A stretch of 64,000 nt of DNA from Candidatus Omnitrophota bacterium (GCA_015231715.1 JADGBB010000001.1:3598-67597), one strand, 5' to 3'; shown: positions 26,992 through 36,651, counted from the first letter of the stretch. Notes: a model not told the origin generated them from the letters alone. Made by a program: numbers and translations.

Positions 26992-27534
26992 ATGAAATAT
27001 AAAAGTGCATTTCACCTGGTTTCATCTATTGCCAAGGATAAAAATGTGGCATTAATTCTAATTGGCGGGTTTGCAGTCAATGAATACAACTACACACGCA
27101 GCACAGCTGATATAGATTTTTTGATAACTGAAAACGATTATAAAAAAATAGAATCTTTGCTCAAAAAAGAGGGGTATTTTGAATACGACAAACAGTCTAA
27201 TTTTATCAAATTTCAAACAGACTCAGGATATTTGATTGATATTGATTTTATGTTTGTCGATAGCGAAACAATGGATAAAATTTCTACCGATAGCCGAAAA
27301 ATAGAGCTAGCCGGGCAACCATTTTCGATACCTTCCCTGGATCACCTAATAGCACTTAAGTTGCATTCTATTAAGCATAACCCTAAAGTCCGCACAGGGA
27401 AAGATTTGATAGACATCATAGAATTGATAGCAATAAATAACATTGATATATCGAGTAAAAAGTTTAAAGATTTATGTTTAAAATACGGAACCGAAGAACT
27501 TTATAACAAGATAGTAGGAGAATTCAGGAGTTAA
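26992..27534 (+). CDS. Nucleotidyltransferase, AbiEii-like
   Basis: 180 aa. VALILIGGFAVNEYNYTRSTADIDFL carries the GG(F)...(T)xDIDF signature of the nucleotidyltransferase fold near residues 20-44, and LIDIDFM near 79 supplies the third acidic position. DHLIALKLHSIKHNPKVRTGKDLID is typical of the AbiEii/DUF6036 side of the family, where members act as toxins that transfer nucleotides to tRNA. The stop is 2 bp before the ATG of a 56-aa ORF with its own ribosome site, an arrangement like a toxin-antitoxin pair. No other antitoxin-like gene adjoins it. Confidence 0.78.
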   Translation: MKYKSAFHLVSSIAKDKNVALILIGGFAVNEYNYTRSTADIDFLITENDYKKIESLLKKEGYFEYDKQSNFIKFQTDSGYLIDIDFMFVDSETMDKISTDSRKIELAGQPFSIPSLDHLIALKLHSIKHNPKVRTGKDLIDIIELIAINNIDISSKKFKDLCLKYGTEELYNKIVGEFRS

Positions 27535-27536
27535 AT

Positions 27537-27707
27537 ATGAATAAAAAATTGAATCTTCCGATAATTAAAACAAAAACTTCTCCCAAAAAGCTTAATATGG
27601 ACGAATATATTAACTTTGTACTTTTACATATAAAATATCTTCAAAACAAAGAAAACAGCAAACTGAGACGTTCAACTAATAATGTAAATGTCCGTTTCAG
27701 TTTATAG
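27537..27707 (+). CDS. 56-aa partner ORF of the nucleotidyltransferase
   Basis: AGGAG at 27526-27530 precedes ATG 27537 by a good spacing. The peptide (MNKKLNLPIIKTKTSPKKLN at its start) is basic, with a short helical middle (MDEYINFVLLHIKYLQ). It follows the nucleotidyltransferase by 2 bp, so the two are cotranscribed. A role as antitoxin or regulator is inferred from position only. Confidence 0.55.
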   Translation: MNKKLNLPIIKTKTSPKKLNMDEYINFVLLHIKYLQNKENSKLRRSTNNVNVRFSL

Positions 27708-27884
27708 CCACAATTTGTAAAAGCATTATAATCCCGCCTTGTGAAGTTAAGATAAAATAATTAAATTTTATCGGATGTCTTCTGTGAAGCCAAACTCCCA
27801 AGCAGAGAGGTGATGGGGAAGCAGAACACGTCGGATAAAATGTCTTATCTTGACGGGAGAGCATGTTCTCATCAAAAGGTGAAG

Positions 27885-27911
27885 TTATCAACATATCCAC
27901 AGTTATCAACA
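27885..27911 (+). promoter_or_regulatory. Cluster of three DnaA-box-like 9-mers
   Basis: TTATCAACA (27885), ATATCCACA (27893) and TTATCAACA (27903) run head to tail. Each differs by one base from the TTATCCACA consensus. An A/G-rich tract follows. There is no dnaA, dnaN or repA gene in the window, so a replication role is only possible. Confidence 0.3.
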
Positions 27912-28075
27912 AAGAAAGAAAAAGAAGCAAAAAGAAAGAAACGACTACTGCTGCTACTTTAAGCGGGGCTTTCTTCATGGTGCGCCCAGCATGGGCGCTT
28001 GCTAATCAGTGAAAAACCGATTATATATATGTATCTTTTGTTAGCCCAATAAAATTTTACATATACAGTTCTCTA

Positions 28076-28084
28076 TGATATAAT
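28076..28084 (+). promoter_or_regulatory. Extended -10 promoter
   Basis: TGATATAAT upstream of the 1,962-aa gene. The predicted leader is about 40 nt and contains a five-codon ORF (ATG 28108 to TGA) before the true start. Confidence 0.45.
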
Positions 28085-28131
28085 GCAAGGACTATTAAGG
28101 CAACTATATGAATTTATTTTATTGAGAAAGT

Positions 28132-31100
28132 ATGAGTGTTAACAAAATATTATCTATAATTCTGACTATTAGCATTCTATTTTGCAATGCTGTGCCTGTG
28201 TATGGAGCTGATAACCTTTCACCGCGTCTTTTAAGTTCGCAAGAAGTTACAAAAGAAGCATATAAGCTTAAGTCTACATGTGAGTTGATAGAAAAAATGG
28301 TTATCTCTTCAGATAAAGCCATACAACATTCTAAAATAGCAGACTTGCGTAAATGGGTACAAGACACAAAGAAAACTGGTGAAAGCGGTTCAGTTTTTGA
28401 TATCACTTTCCTTGAGATAGAAAAAGAACTTCATGTATATGTCGCAGGTAAATATCTCATACGATATTACGATCCTTCTCAAGATGAATATTCGCGTCTA
28501 TTCTCATCCGGAGACCTTCCAATCGGAATAATATCAGAAGAAGCATTGTCACCGCACATTATAAAAAAAATATACAGAATAAGAAAGGTTGATGACGGAC
28601 CTAAAAGGTTTGAAGATATCTTCAGTCATATTAGGTTCAAGGCGGGACTTGTAAATGATGTTTCATTTAAAAGATCGAACTTTAAAGTGCCTGAAGGTGC
28701 TTATAAAGTAGCATATATCAATGATTACGGACACATTGTTTTTCATGATGAGTTCATACAGGATTACGGCGACATAAAAATTACCGGTATAGGTTTTCCA
28801 TATACTTTTGGAGATGGTGAAACAAAATGGATAGATCTGGCTGATTCGATCGCTTATAGGGTAGCGATGCATGAACTTAAATTACCTCGGCGTAAAGGGC
28901 ACGGCCATGGTTATAAAAATGAAAAAGACGATTTTGAAATCTCTAAAGATGAGTACATGGCAAATATGGTCGGCCGAAAATATAGCATGATAGACGATGC
29001 TATGTGGTTATGGTATTTAAACTCATATAAGATGAACGATAGCCTTCGTTTTGATGACTACCGTTTGCTTGAAAGACTTAAATGGATATTTGAAGATGAG
29101 TCTCAAGAAGCGCACGAGGCCAGGATGGAGTTTCCTAATCTAATTGAAAGCGAAGACAAAACCGAAGAAGAAAACAGAAAAGCACTGGAGGATCAGAAAA
29201 AGGCCATAGAAATAGTACTATTGATAAACAAAATATATTTTGCAGACAGAAAAGAAATAGGTGAAGACGTCCGGCCCGAATATGAAAAAAAACCTATATC
29301 GCAGACAGGAGAAATTGTTCCGGAAGGTTTAGCGGTGTTTGCGGCTTATAACAATATACCTGTACAAAATTCCGGCTCTCCTCAGATTCGATATGCCAAT
29401 AAACCTGAAAGGGAACTGAATGAAAGGTTCCGAGAGATAAGAGCTACAAGAGATATAGACATAAGGCTTAACCGGATCATAGCCAGAACAGAAGATTTTG
29501 GGCTGAAAAAGAAAATCAACGCTATTAGTGAAGAAGAATCTGATTATATGCTTGAGGAAGAAGTGCTTTCAGATATAAGAAAGCTTTACAGTGATATTAA
29601 TGTCGTAGTTGAGAGCGGAGGGGATTTTCCTTACTACAGTAAGCTTTTGAAGGAGACCAGAAAAAGGATAGCGATAATTAACAAGGATATAAGGAGTTGC
29701 ACAACTAATATAAACAAAAGAAATGATGTAGAAGCAAATAAGGAAAATAGAATACGTCTCAATATTGAATCCGTGCGGGAATACAAGATGGAACTGAAAT
29801 TGCGACTTTTGCTTGCCGGTATGTTCCTTAGCCATAAAAAAGAATTCAACATACCAGAGATGTCTTTTTCACTTAATTTTAATGCCGCCGCAGCTTGTTT
29901 AAAAAGTGCTTCAAGGTCAGTCGCACACCTTAGAAGAGAACTTTCTTTTAGAGCCGCCAGGTTACGAGCAGTTCAGCTAAAAAGAAAAATAGGAATGACC
30001 GGATTCGAACAGGACGCACGTATTGTATTCAACCTTGACGGGTGGGACATTGAAGTCAATCCCGAAGAAAAAGAATCAGGTATTAGTGTAAGACAGTCAA
30101 GATGGGTCAATTGTGTATCAAGGCTGCAAGAAGCATCAAGAGCGTTAGGTCGTAAGGATTACGATGAATCTATTAAGACACTGGATTCTGTTCTTGAGAT
30201 ATTTAATCTGAGATATATTCGCCTTTTAAAAAGTTATGCAGAGATTGGTAGATATATAAGATCAGTTAAAGATGATGTTCTTGCGCTTCAAAAGTCCACC
30301 GGACCGCCAGAAGTAGCGGAAGAAAAGATAAAAGAGATAAGAGAACATCTCAAGTCTATCGCCAGCAGCATAGATAACCCTAAGAAAAACGTCTGGCAGG
30401 ATGTGGTTTATGCCGATAATGCCAAGGCCTTCAGAAGTCAGATCCATACCATCGAATCACAGGAAAAAGACATTAGCATATGTATAGCTTACCAAACCGA
30501 ACTTAGTCTTTATTCGGAGATTTTTGAGTCCGGAGAAATATTTGCAGACGATAGGGAAACGGCAATTGATGGTATCAAAACCATATTGAAATGGGCTTCG
30601 AGGGGAATGGTAAATGAAAAACAGATGATATCAGACACTCTCTTTGGTGTTCTTAGTTCTCTTGATACTGATCTTTCTAATAATGAGTTAAAGTCATTAG
30701 CTCCTCGCCTGAGAGACGCTTCAAAGTTGATAGAAAAACGTATGGATGCAATAGAGAGTATTAACGGTAGGGTAAAGGAAAGAGCAGTTGTACTATTTTC
30801 AGAACTTAGGGATAGGGACGCTAGTTCGAGGTTGGATCGAATAAGAGAACTTGTGAACTCGGATAAGATAGACGAATCTATTGTTGAGATCGCGGATCTG
30901 AGTAATATGTATTTTTCACACGATATGGCCGAACCCGGATACCGCAGAATAAACCGCATACTTGTTAAATTGCTTGAAAGTAGAGATCTAAATAAAGAAG
31001 AGATTCTGGGTCTTATAAAAAAAGCCATTGCTGACATAGAACATAAAAATAGTTTTAGGATCGAAGTCATTAATGAGAAAAACGAAAGAAAAGATTTCTT

Positions 31101-34020
31101 TATCGTTCCGGGAACCAGTTGTTACGGCCTACTAACGATGGGTAAACGCGATATGTTTCTTACAGAACTAACTCTTAATGGGTATAGGATAATCGGCCCA
31201 CGGAACCTTAAAAATACAAGAATATACGATAATTCAATCATTCGCCTAAGTAATTTTAAATTAGCCGAAGGCCCGCATGCGACTGGAGGTGCCAACCTTA
31301 GAAACTCAGGTCCTGGAGCAAATGTAAATGTAGAAGTGTCAAGCACACAAAGTTCTCAAGTAGAAGAAGATAAATCTTTGATTGATGTTAGACAAGCAGC
31401 TAAGCTAGCTGAATACAAAGATAAAATAAGGAAGTTTATATTAATAATAAAGGATACCCCGGGATCTCTCGATCTTATCCAGAAAACTCCTTTTGTCAGG
31501 AATAGTGAAGATTACCATAGAGAAGCGCATGAAATTTTAAGAGCAAAATTTGAAGAGTGTTTAGAAATAGACAATTTAAGCGGACTCTATGAAAGGATGA
31601 AAGGGGAAACAGGAAAACTACTTATGGAAGTCATTGGCGAGGTCATCGATGAGATGGAAGCGGACGGCATAAAACTTAGAAAGACGGAAGAAGAAAAACA
31701 GGAGGAAGCGCTTGCCTGGTATGAATCAAAGTTAAGAGCTCTCATCCTATATGCCCAGAAGATGAATATGCCTATTGAGGTTGTTCTGAATAGTCATTTT
31801 ATCGTTGCAGCGTCCAAATACAGGACTGCAGAACATGATGATATGCGCCATGACCTAGCCGAGCATTTAGGCGTAAATGTCTTGAATTCGTTGACAAGGG
31901 ATATAAGGGCAGACACCGGGAAAACATACGCACAGGTCAAAAACTCAGTAATAGCCGAAATGCAGGAAGACGGTACATGGCAAGGAGAAAAAAAGGTAGT
32001 GATCAACCTGGAACAATATAATGAGTACAAGAACCAGATCAAAAGGATCGTTCAGTTTGCCAGAGATAACAATATCGACCCTGAATTAGTCCTGTCCATA
32101 AGTTTCATGAGAAACCTGCCGGAATATCGTGAACCTAAGCATAATGAGATAAGAGAGAAGCTTGGCAGGTATTTAGGAGATATAAGCTTGTCATATTTTG
32201 CCTATCAAGCTAAAAATAGGACGGGTGTAAGTCTCTCGCATATTAAAGATGAAGTACTTATTGAGATGGAACTTGAAGGGGATGCAGCTGTTAAGACTGA
32301 TCAAGAAAAGAAAGAAGAAAAATTTAAATGGTATAAAGAAAAAATTAAGATGATGATAGATTACGCAGGAAGCGATAAAAAAAAGTTGGAGATGATCTTT
32401 AGCGTACAGTTTCTTGCGGGACAGGGAGAGTTCACGTCGGAAAAATATGAAGAAAAAAGGGAGTCGCTCAGGAAATATTTAAAAGTAGATAGCTTGGGTG
32501 CTTTTTACGGAAGGATAACAATCAGAACCGGAAGAAATTTTGGAGAAATATTAATTAAGTCCGTTGAGGAACTTGAATCACTGGGTAAGTCGGTTGATCT
32601 TAGTAAAGTAATAAGCCGCAAGAAATATGAAGAATGGTATAAAAAACAGATACGACTTATAGTTGAAAACACAAAGGATGAACGAGATACATTTAGTTTT
32701 GTCTTTAAGCCTGTATTTCTTATGGTGCGAGAAGGCTATGAATCGAAGGAATATGATGTGCTGAGAGATAAGATCTATATGATCACAGATATTTTTAATC
32801 TAGGCACTTTTTATAATTCTGCAAAAACAAAAACAGGTATGGATCTAGAAGACTTAGTGGAAGAAGTGCTTGAAGAGATGGAGTACGAAGGGATATCTAT
32901 AGGTTATTATAATGTAACAATAAATGAAGAAGCCTTGGCATGGTATAAAGGTAAAATCAGAAAGATGCTGGAATTTGCGGGAGACGACAAGGAAAAAAGT
33001 GAAGTCATTCTAAAAGCTCATTTTATGAGAGGTGAGGATGAATACACGGCAGAAAAATACAAAAAACTCAGGGCAGAAATATTGCAATACACAGGCCTTG
33101 AAAGCCTCTGGGCATTCAATCGTTCGGCAAGAGAGAAGACCGGATTGCCAATGAATCAAATAGTCAAACAAGTATTAAAAGAGATAGAAATAGAAAAATT
33201 AAAAGCAAATGAAGTATATTCAGTTGAAGGTGACAAGTATGTTGGACCGGATACAAAAGTTATTGGTCCAGGAGCTCATGCTTATGAAGAAAAAGGCATC
33301 GTAATAAAAGCATTGCTCAAAAATTATTACAATAAAAACACCAAACTTTTTCACGAGATGCTAACTAATTTCAATTCTCCAAAACTTTGCAGGATCCCGG
33401 TTGAGTATTTAATAGAAATCGGTGAAGATGCGGCAAAAGATATGTTTGTCAGATTAAACAGCATTGATACTCTCTATTTTGAGATATATTCCTTGGGAGG
33501 CAATACGGCTATAGGCGAAGAACTTTATGCAAAATTTGGTATTCAGCATAGAGATTTCCCGCATGAATCTTCGCTAGTGAATACCGTAACTTTGTTCCTG
33601 TCTGCCACTGAAGATGCCGAAGCGGACACATCTTTATTGTCGGAAAGGATTGGATACTCAACAGATATCAGTAAAACATTGCTTTTACCTATAGGCTATT
33701 ATAATAACGGAAAAGATACATCAGCCTTAGCAAGAAATATTGTTCTAGGTTTGCAGCTTATGAGCCTTGCGGGAAAATCAGGGGAAGAAGCACGAATCTT
33801 TGCCGGAGATATACTAAGAGATCTTAGTCATCTATTTTCTTATGAAAACCTAAACACTGAACTAAACACAGAAAACATCCTGGATCTTGTAAGTGGAAAA
33901 ACAAACAATGTTATACGCTCTCTAAGAATTCTACTTAAATATATGCCGATAGTAGCATTAGACACAAATGTTTTAAAAGAGCTGCACACCGCAACATCTA
34001 CAATTTTAGTTGCAGCCTAA
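28132..34020 (+). CDS. Giant exported-type protein with six ~102-aa repeats
   Basis: 1,962 aa. Signal peptide (ILSIILTISILFCNAVPVYG) followed directly by ADNLSPR, a motif also found after the signal of the 784-aa protein on the minus strand. Residues ~40-350 are mixed alpha/beta, with HELKLPRRKGHGHG near 245, possibly a degenerate metal site. Residues ~350-1,000 are long charged helices. From ~1,090 to 1,690 six diverged units of about 102 residues repeat, each starting like AWYKGKIRKMLEFA, passing a HFM..EYT-type segment and ending in TG...IVKQVLKEIE. Their starts in DNA are near 31411, 31713, 32020, 32328, 32634 and 32938. The C-terminal ~270 residues form the tail domain ending TSTILVAA. 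Function unknown; the repeats suggest a scaffold. Confidence 0.82.
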   Translation: MSVNKILSIILTISILFCNAVPVYGADNLSPRLLSSQEVTKEAYKLKSTCELIEKMVISSDKAIQHSKIADLRKWVQDTKKTGESGSVFDITFLEIEKELHVYVAGKYLIRYYDPSQDEYSRLFSSGDLPIGIISEEALSPHIIKKIYRIRKVDDGPKRFEDIFSHIRFKAGLVNDVSFKRSNFKVPEGAYKVAYINDYGHIVFHDEFIQDYGDIKITGIGFPYTFGDGETKWIDLADSIAYRVAMHELKLPRRKGHGHGYKNEKDDFEISKDEYMANMVGRKYSMIDDAMWLWYLNSYKMNDSLRFDDYRLLERLKWIFEDESQEAHEARMEFPNLIESEDKTEEENRKALEDQKKAIEIVLLINKIYFADRKEIGEDVRPEYEKKPISQTGEIVPEGLAVFAAYNNIPVQNSGSPQIRYANKPERELNERFREIRATRDIDIRLNRIIARTEDFGLKKKINAISEEESDYMLEEEVLSDIRKLYSDINVVVESGGDFPYYSKLLKETRKRIAIINKDIRSCTTNINKRNDVEANKENRIRLNIESVREYKMELKLRLLLAGMFLSHKKEFNIPEMSFSLNFNAAAACLKSASRSVAHLRRELSFRAARLRAVQLKRKIGMTGFEQDARIVFNLDGWDIEVNPEEKESGISVRQSRWVNCVSRLQEASRALGRKDYDESIKTLDSVLEIFNLRYIRLLKSYAEIGRYIRSVKDDVLALQKSTGPPEVAEEKIKEIREHLKSIASSIDNPKKNVWQDVVYADNAKAFRSQIHTIESQEKDISICIAYQTELSLYSEIFESGEIFADDRETAIDGIKTILKWASRGMVNEKQMISDTLFGVLSSLDTDLSNNELKSLAPRLRDASKLIEKRMDAIESINGRVKERAVVLFSELRDRDASSRLDRIRELVNSDKIDESIVEIADLSNMYFSHDMAEPGYRRINRILVKLLESRDLNKEEILGLIKKAIADIEHKNSFRIEVINEKNERKDFFIVPGTSCYGLLTMGKRDMFLTELTLNGYRIIGPRNLKNTRIYDNSIIRLSNFKLAEGPHATGGANLRNSGPGANVNVEVSSTQSSQVEEDKSLIDVRQAAKLAEYKDKIRKFILIIKDTPGSLDLIQKTPFVRNSEDYHREAHEILRAKFEECLEIDNLSGLYERMKGETGKLLMEVIGEVIDEMEADGIKLRKTEEEKQEEALAWYESKLRALILYAQKMNMPIEVVLNSHFIVAASKYRTAEHDDMRHDLAEHLGVNVLNSLTRDIRADTGKTYAQVKNSVIAEMQEDGTWQGEKKVVINLEQYNEYKNQIKRIVQFARDNNIDPELVLSISFMRNLPEYREPKHNEIREKLGRYLGDISLSYFAYQAKNRTGVSLSHIKDEVLIEMELEGDAAVKTDQEKKEEKFKWYKEKIKMMIDYAGSDKKKLEMIFSVQFLAGQGEFTSEKYEEKRESLRKYLKVDSLGAFYGRITIRTGRNFGEILIKSVEELESLGKSVDLSKVISRKKYEEWYKKQIRLIVENTKDERDTFSFVFKPVFLMVREGYESKEYDVLRDKIYMITDIFNLGTFYNSAKTKTGMDLEDLVEEVLEEMEYEGISIGYYNVTINEEALAWYKGKIRKMLEFAGDDKEKSEVILKAHFMRGEDEYTAEKYKKLRAEILQYTGLESLWAFNRSAREKTGLPMNQIVKQVLKEIEIEKLKANEVYSVEGDKYVGPDTKVIGPGAHAYEEKGIVIKALLKNYYNKNTKLFHEMLTNFNSPKLCRIPVEYLIEIGEDAAKDMFVRLNSIDTLYFEIYSLGGNTAIGEELYAKFGIQHRDFPHESSLVNTVTLFLSATEDAEADTSLLSERIGYSTDISKTLLLPIGYYNNGKDTSALARNIVLGLQLMSLAGKSGEEARIFAGDILRDLSHLFSYENLNTELNTENILDLVSGKTNNVIRSLRILLKYMPIVALDTNVLKELHTATSTILVAA

Positions 34021-34107
34021 ACAAGTTTCCCTATCACGTAGTTAACATAAGATACATTATCGGCGCTTGTGGGACATTTGGATTTTGGCTTTAAAAGGGG
34101 TTGATTA

Positions 34108-35143
34108 TTAGGATTTTAATTCGATCACTAGTTGTTTTATAATTTGTAAATGTTTTTCACTCGGTTCGCTTGTTCCCTGAAACCATCTGCTTACTGTTTT
34201 ACGATTTATACCAAGCGCTTTTGCTATTCCTAATTGGGAATATGCACCGTCAGCATAAAACCTATGCAATTCCTTAAGTTCTTCAAGATATTTGTCCATA
34301 ACAGCCTCTTTTTTGAAACCTTCTATGAATTTCCGGTACTTCCTGACTAATAATATCTTATTTTTGGTACCATTACCATACATAATTTTAAATAATTTAC
34401 GACTATGCTTATGAGAATACTTGATTGAATATGAAAACCCATTTTTTGTCTGACTTTGATATATTTTTCGTTTTGGCATTCCAAGATCAATTAATGATTT
34501 CTCAATTCCTGAAATAAATGATACCGAACTACTCACAAACGTAGTTATTAAAGTTAAATTTTTGTTTCTTTTCTCCACATATACGGATCCGTCACCATCA
34601 AAAACGCCACGAATAAAATCAGCCATATATTCCGCCGGAACTTCAGGAAACTCAATTTTAAGGCTCTTATTTGGCCATATACCAAGTCTTTTCAAGTCCT
34701 TTGACATGTTTTTCCCGGGCAAAATGAAAAACATACAAACCATTTTGATAATTCGCCTTTTTTACCGGATGATCCGACCCAAGAGCCGCTTTTACTTGCA
34801 GCAAGAGATCTTTATCATTCAAACATAAAGCAATTCTGCCATTTTCAGACAAACAACCATCAGTGGCTATAAGCCCAAAAACATAAGCCATCTCAGACGA
34901 CCATTTTTTGAAAAAATCCTCATTGATACCAAAATACTCCTGAGGAACTTTCCCGGCATTCTGAGCCTCAAGCCGCGCCTCAGACCGCGTGCGACGTCCA
35001 ATCCCGAGTTTTTTACAATATTTTCAAACTGCCACCCGACTAACCCCAAACAACAACCCAATATCCGCCAAGGACTTTCTTTCTCCCAAATACAATCGAA
35101 CCAACTCATCTCTAGACAACAAATTTTTCAAGTTCTTAGCCAT
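34108..35143 (-). pseudogene. LAGLIDADG homing endonuclease, broken twice
   Basis: Start ATG 35143-35141 with AGGGGG upstream. The N-terminal HTH (SLADIGLLFGVSRVAV) is interrupted by TGA at 35026-35024, where a Trp codon TGG would fit. The frame continues through the first catalytic helix (AYVFGLIATDG) and then shifts at an A run near 34708-34712. The second motif (DFIRGVFDGDGSV) and a C-terminal HTH (LGIAKALGINRKTVSRWF) are in the shifted frame to 34108. Intact enzymes of this class cut a long DNA site to spread their own gene. Here it is free-standing, downstream of a giant gene and pointing against it. Confidence 0.75.
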
Positions 35144-35207
35144 AAAAACCCCCTACACTATATAAGACGCTTTTAGACCCCAAAAAACTTTCAAATATTT
35201 TCAACAT

Positions 35208-35246
35208 CATTGCGAGGAACAAAGTGACGAAGCAACCTCAAACGTC
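35208..35246. repeat. Dispersed CATTGCGAGGA-type repeat
   Basis: CATTGCGAGGAACAAAGTGA followed by CGAAGCAACCTC, a repeat form widely seen between bacterial genes. The rest of 35144-35451 holds only C/A-rich sequence and the terminator of the next gene. Confidence 0.5.
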
Positions 35247-35381
35247 CCTATCAACTCAGGCGGTTTCCAATACCGCCATAAAACCGCCAAAACTAAACAG
35301 CCTGAATTATGCCCCCATAAACACCTTTTTTCTAAAAAATTCCCCAAAACCCACAAACCAACCGCCCCGCAAACAAAAAAA

Positions 35382-35421
35382 CCGACCTTAGAAGTCCAAA
35401 AACGCCTCTAAAGCCGGTTTT
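35382..35421 (-). terminator. Rho-independent terminator of the 67-aa gene
   Basis: Read on the minus strand: AACCGGCTTTAGAGG, a TTTTTGG-type loop, then CTTCTAAGGTCGGTT and a run of seven T. It lies about 30 bp downstream of the small membrane protein. Confidence 0.65.
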
Positions 35422-35451
35422 ATACATAAACACACCCAAGTGTACCAATAC

Positions 35452-35655
35452 CTACCGATTGCCCTCTAAAACAACACCTTTTTGCTCAATTGTCCCTGCA
35501 GTCCGCCCATTAACAAAATGCAAAACCTTAAATCCAACAAACCCCAAAATCAAAACAATTATCAAAAGTTTAAATATAGAAAAAATCCCTTTGATAAATG
35601 AAAAAATAATTGAAAGAACAATAATCCCAATTAATACAATTATCCATAATGACAT
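35452..35655 (-). CDS. Small membrane protein, unknown
   Basis: 67 aa; AAGGAG lies 6-7 nt upstream of the ATG. Two hydrophobic helices cover residues ~3-50 (LWIIVLIGIIVLSIIFSFI and IFKLLIIVLILGFVGFKVL) with a short polar tail. No family is recognised. A terminator follows, so it is the last gene of its transcript or stands alone. Confidence 0.6.
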   Translation of the reverse strand: MSLWIIVLIGIIVLSIIFSFIKGIFSIFKLLIIVLILGFVGFKVLHFVNGRTAGTIEQKGVVLEGNR

Positions 35656-35808
35656 GTGTACTCCTTAAATATTATTATCTCTATTTTCGGTGTCTGACCC
35701 AACTATTTTCTCAACCCGAAGCGACCCAATCTCAAATCCGATCCCCACCGTTAGCAAACAACCCGGTAGTTTCAAAATCGAATATAGTATATGTAGCGTT
35801 TTTTAAAT

Positions 35809-36651
35809 TCATTTTTTAAAAGATTTTGTTTGTTTAAGAAGCTTCTTCTCTTCGGATCGGATGCGCCTTTCCACTTTTTTTATATCTTCTTCCGGTGGCA
35901 ATTCTTCAGGTTTGATACCACTCTTACCCAAGAGTTCCCGCACATCTTTATTGTTTTTAACATGCTCCCCTATAATGGATGTTTCTTCTTTAAGGTTATT
36001 TTTTTTAGTATTAAAACTAGTTATTTCTGCTGCCAAATCCTTGGCCTTGATAGTGATGGTGGGAAGAAAATCAGCAAGCGACCGTTTTTCAGGAACACCT
36101 AACTTCTTTTTCATATCTAGTGTTGTTCGTCCTCCGAACAATGCCTTATCCCCCTTACTGCGCAAACGCGCAAATCCTTTGCCATCGACACCGCGCTCAT
36201 ACGCGATACCGGAAAGCTCTGATTCAGTAAAGGCCAATTTTTTACGGGCGCTAAAACGTTCCACTAACGCGATACGTTCTTGTAATATTTCCTGCTTTCG
36301 TGTCTGAATCGCAAAATAACTTTGAGCAAAAGCAATTTGTTCTTTTCTTGGATCACCATTCTGAGCAATCAAATAGCAGGCGTAACGGGTTAACATGAAA
36401 TCCTGAATTTCCTTCCGCGCTCCTTTGGGCATAGCTATCGTTTTGTTGACGTCAACAAAATGATCAAATACTTTCTGATTAGATTTAAAACATGCTATCT
36501 TAGCTTTTTCAATAACCAACAAAAAATTACGCCACTCCGCATAATCAAGTAATTTCTGAACATCACGCGCCATCCAATATTCAATTCCATTTTCGTTATA
36601 AACCGACTCTTCAAATGTCTTATTCAATTTAACAACTAGTTCTTTTTTCAT
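35809..36651 (-). CDS. dinD: DNA damage-inducible protein D
   Basis: 280 aa, close to the ~275 aa of E. coli DinD. Conserved segments include EYWMARDVQKLLDYAEWRNF, MLTRYACYLIAQNGDPRK, ERFSARKKLAFTESELSG and IAYERGVDGKGF. DinD belongs to the SOS regulon in E. coli, where it inhibits RecA filament activity; its N-terminal part is BRO/KilA-N-like. AGAGGGATT precedes the ATG. No LexA site is obvious in the short upstream region. Its place in an island with a homing endonuclease and a helicase suggests acquisition with mobile DNA. Confidence 0.88.
   Translation of the reverse strand: MKKELVVKLNKTFEESVYNENGIEYWMARDVQKLLDYAEWRNFLLVIEKAKIACFKSNQKVFDHFVDVNKTIAMPKGARKEIQDFMLTRYACYLIAQNGDPRKEQIAFAQSYFAIQTRKQEILQERIALVERFSARKKLAFTESELSGIAYERGVDGKGFARLRSKGDKALFGGRTTLDMKKKLGVPEKRSLADFLPTITIKAKDLAAEITSFNTKKNNLKEETSIIGEHVKNNKDVRELLGKSGIKPEELPPEEDIKKVERRIRSEEKKLLKQTKSFKK

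Larger units (their letters stand above)
27708..28131. other. Repeat-rich intergenic region
   Basis: 424 bp with no convincing gene. It contains an inverted-repeat element (left arm 27745-27778, right arm 27829-27856, the latter also copy 2 of the 26898 repeat), the DnaA-box-like cluster at 27885-27911, an A/G-rich stretch (27912-27950), and a hairpin GCGCCCA-GCA-TGGGCGC (27982-27998). A minus-strand frame with a hydrophobic start at 27978 has no ribosome site and is not called. Confidence 0.6.

Noticed and set aside
27697..27978. Minus-strand 93-codon frame with a hydrophobic start
   Set aside because: No ribosome site; its start lies next to a hairpin and it covers repeats and the DnaA-like cluster.
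35024..35026. TGA read as Trp (alternative genetic code)
   Set aside because: TGA ends several good genes here (17347, 24629, 40738, 44817), so it is a normal stop.
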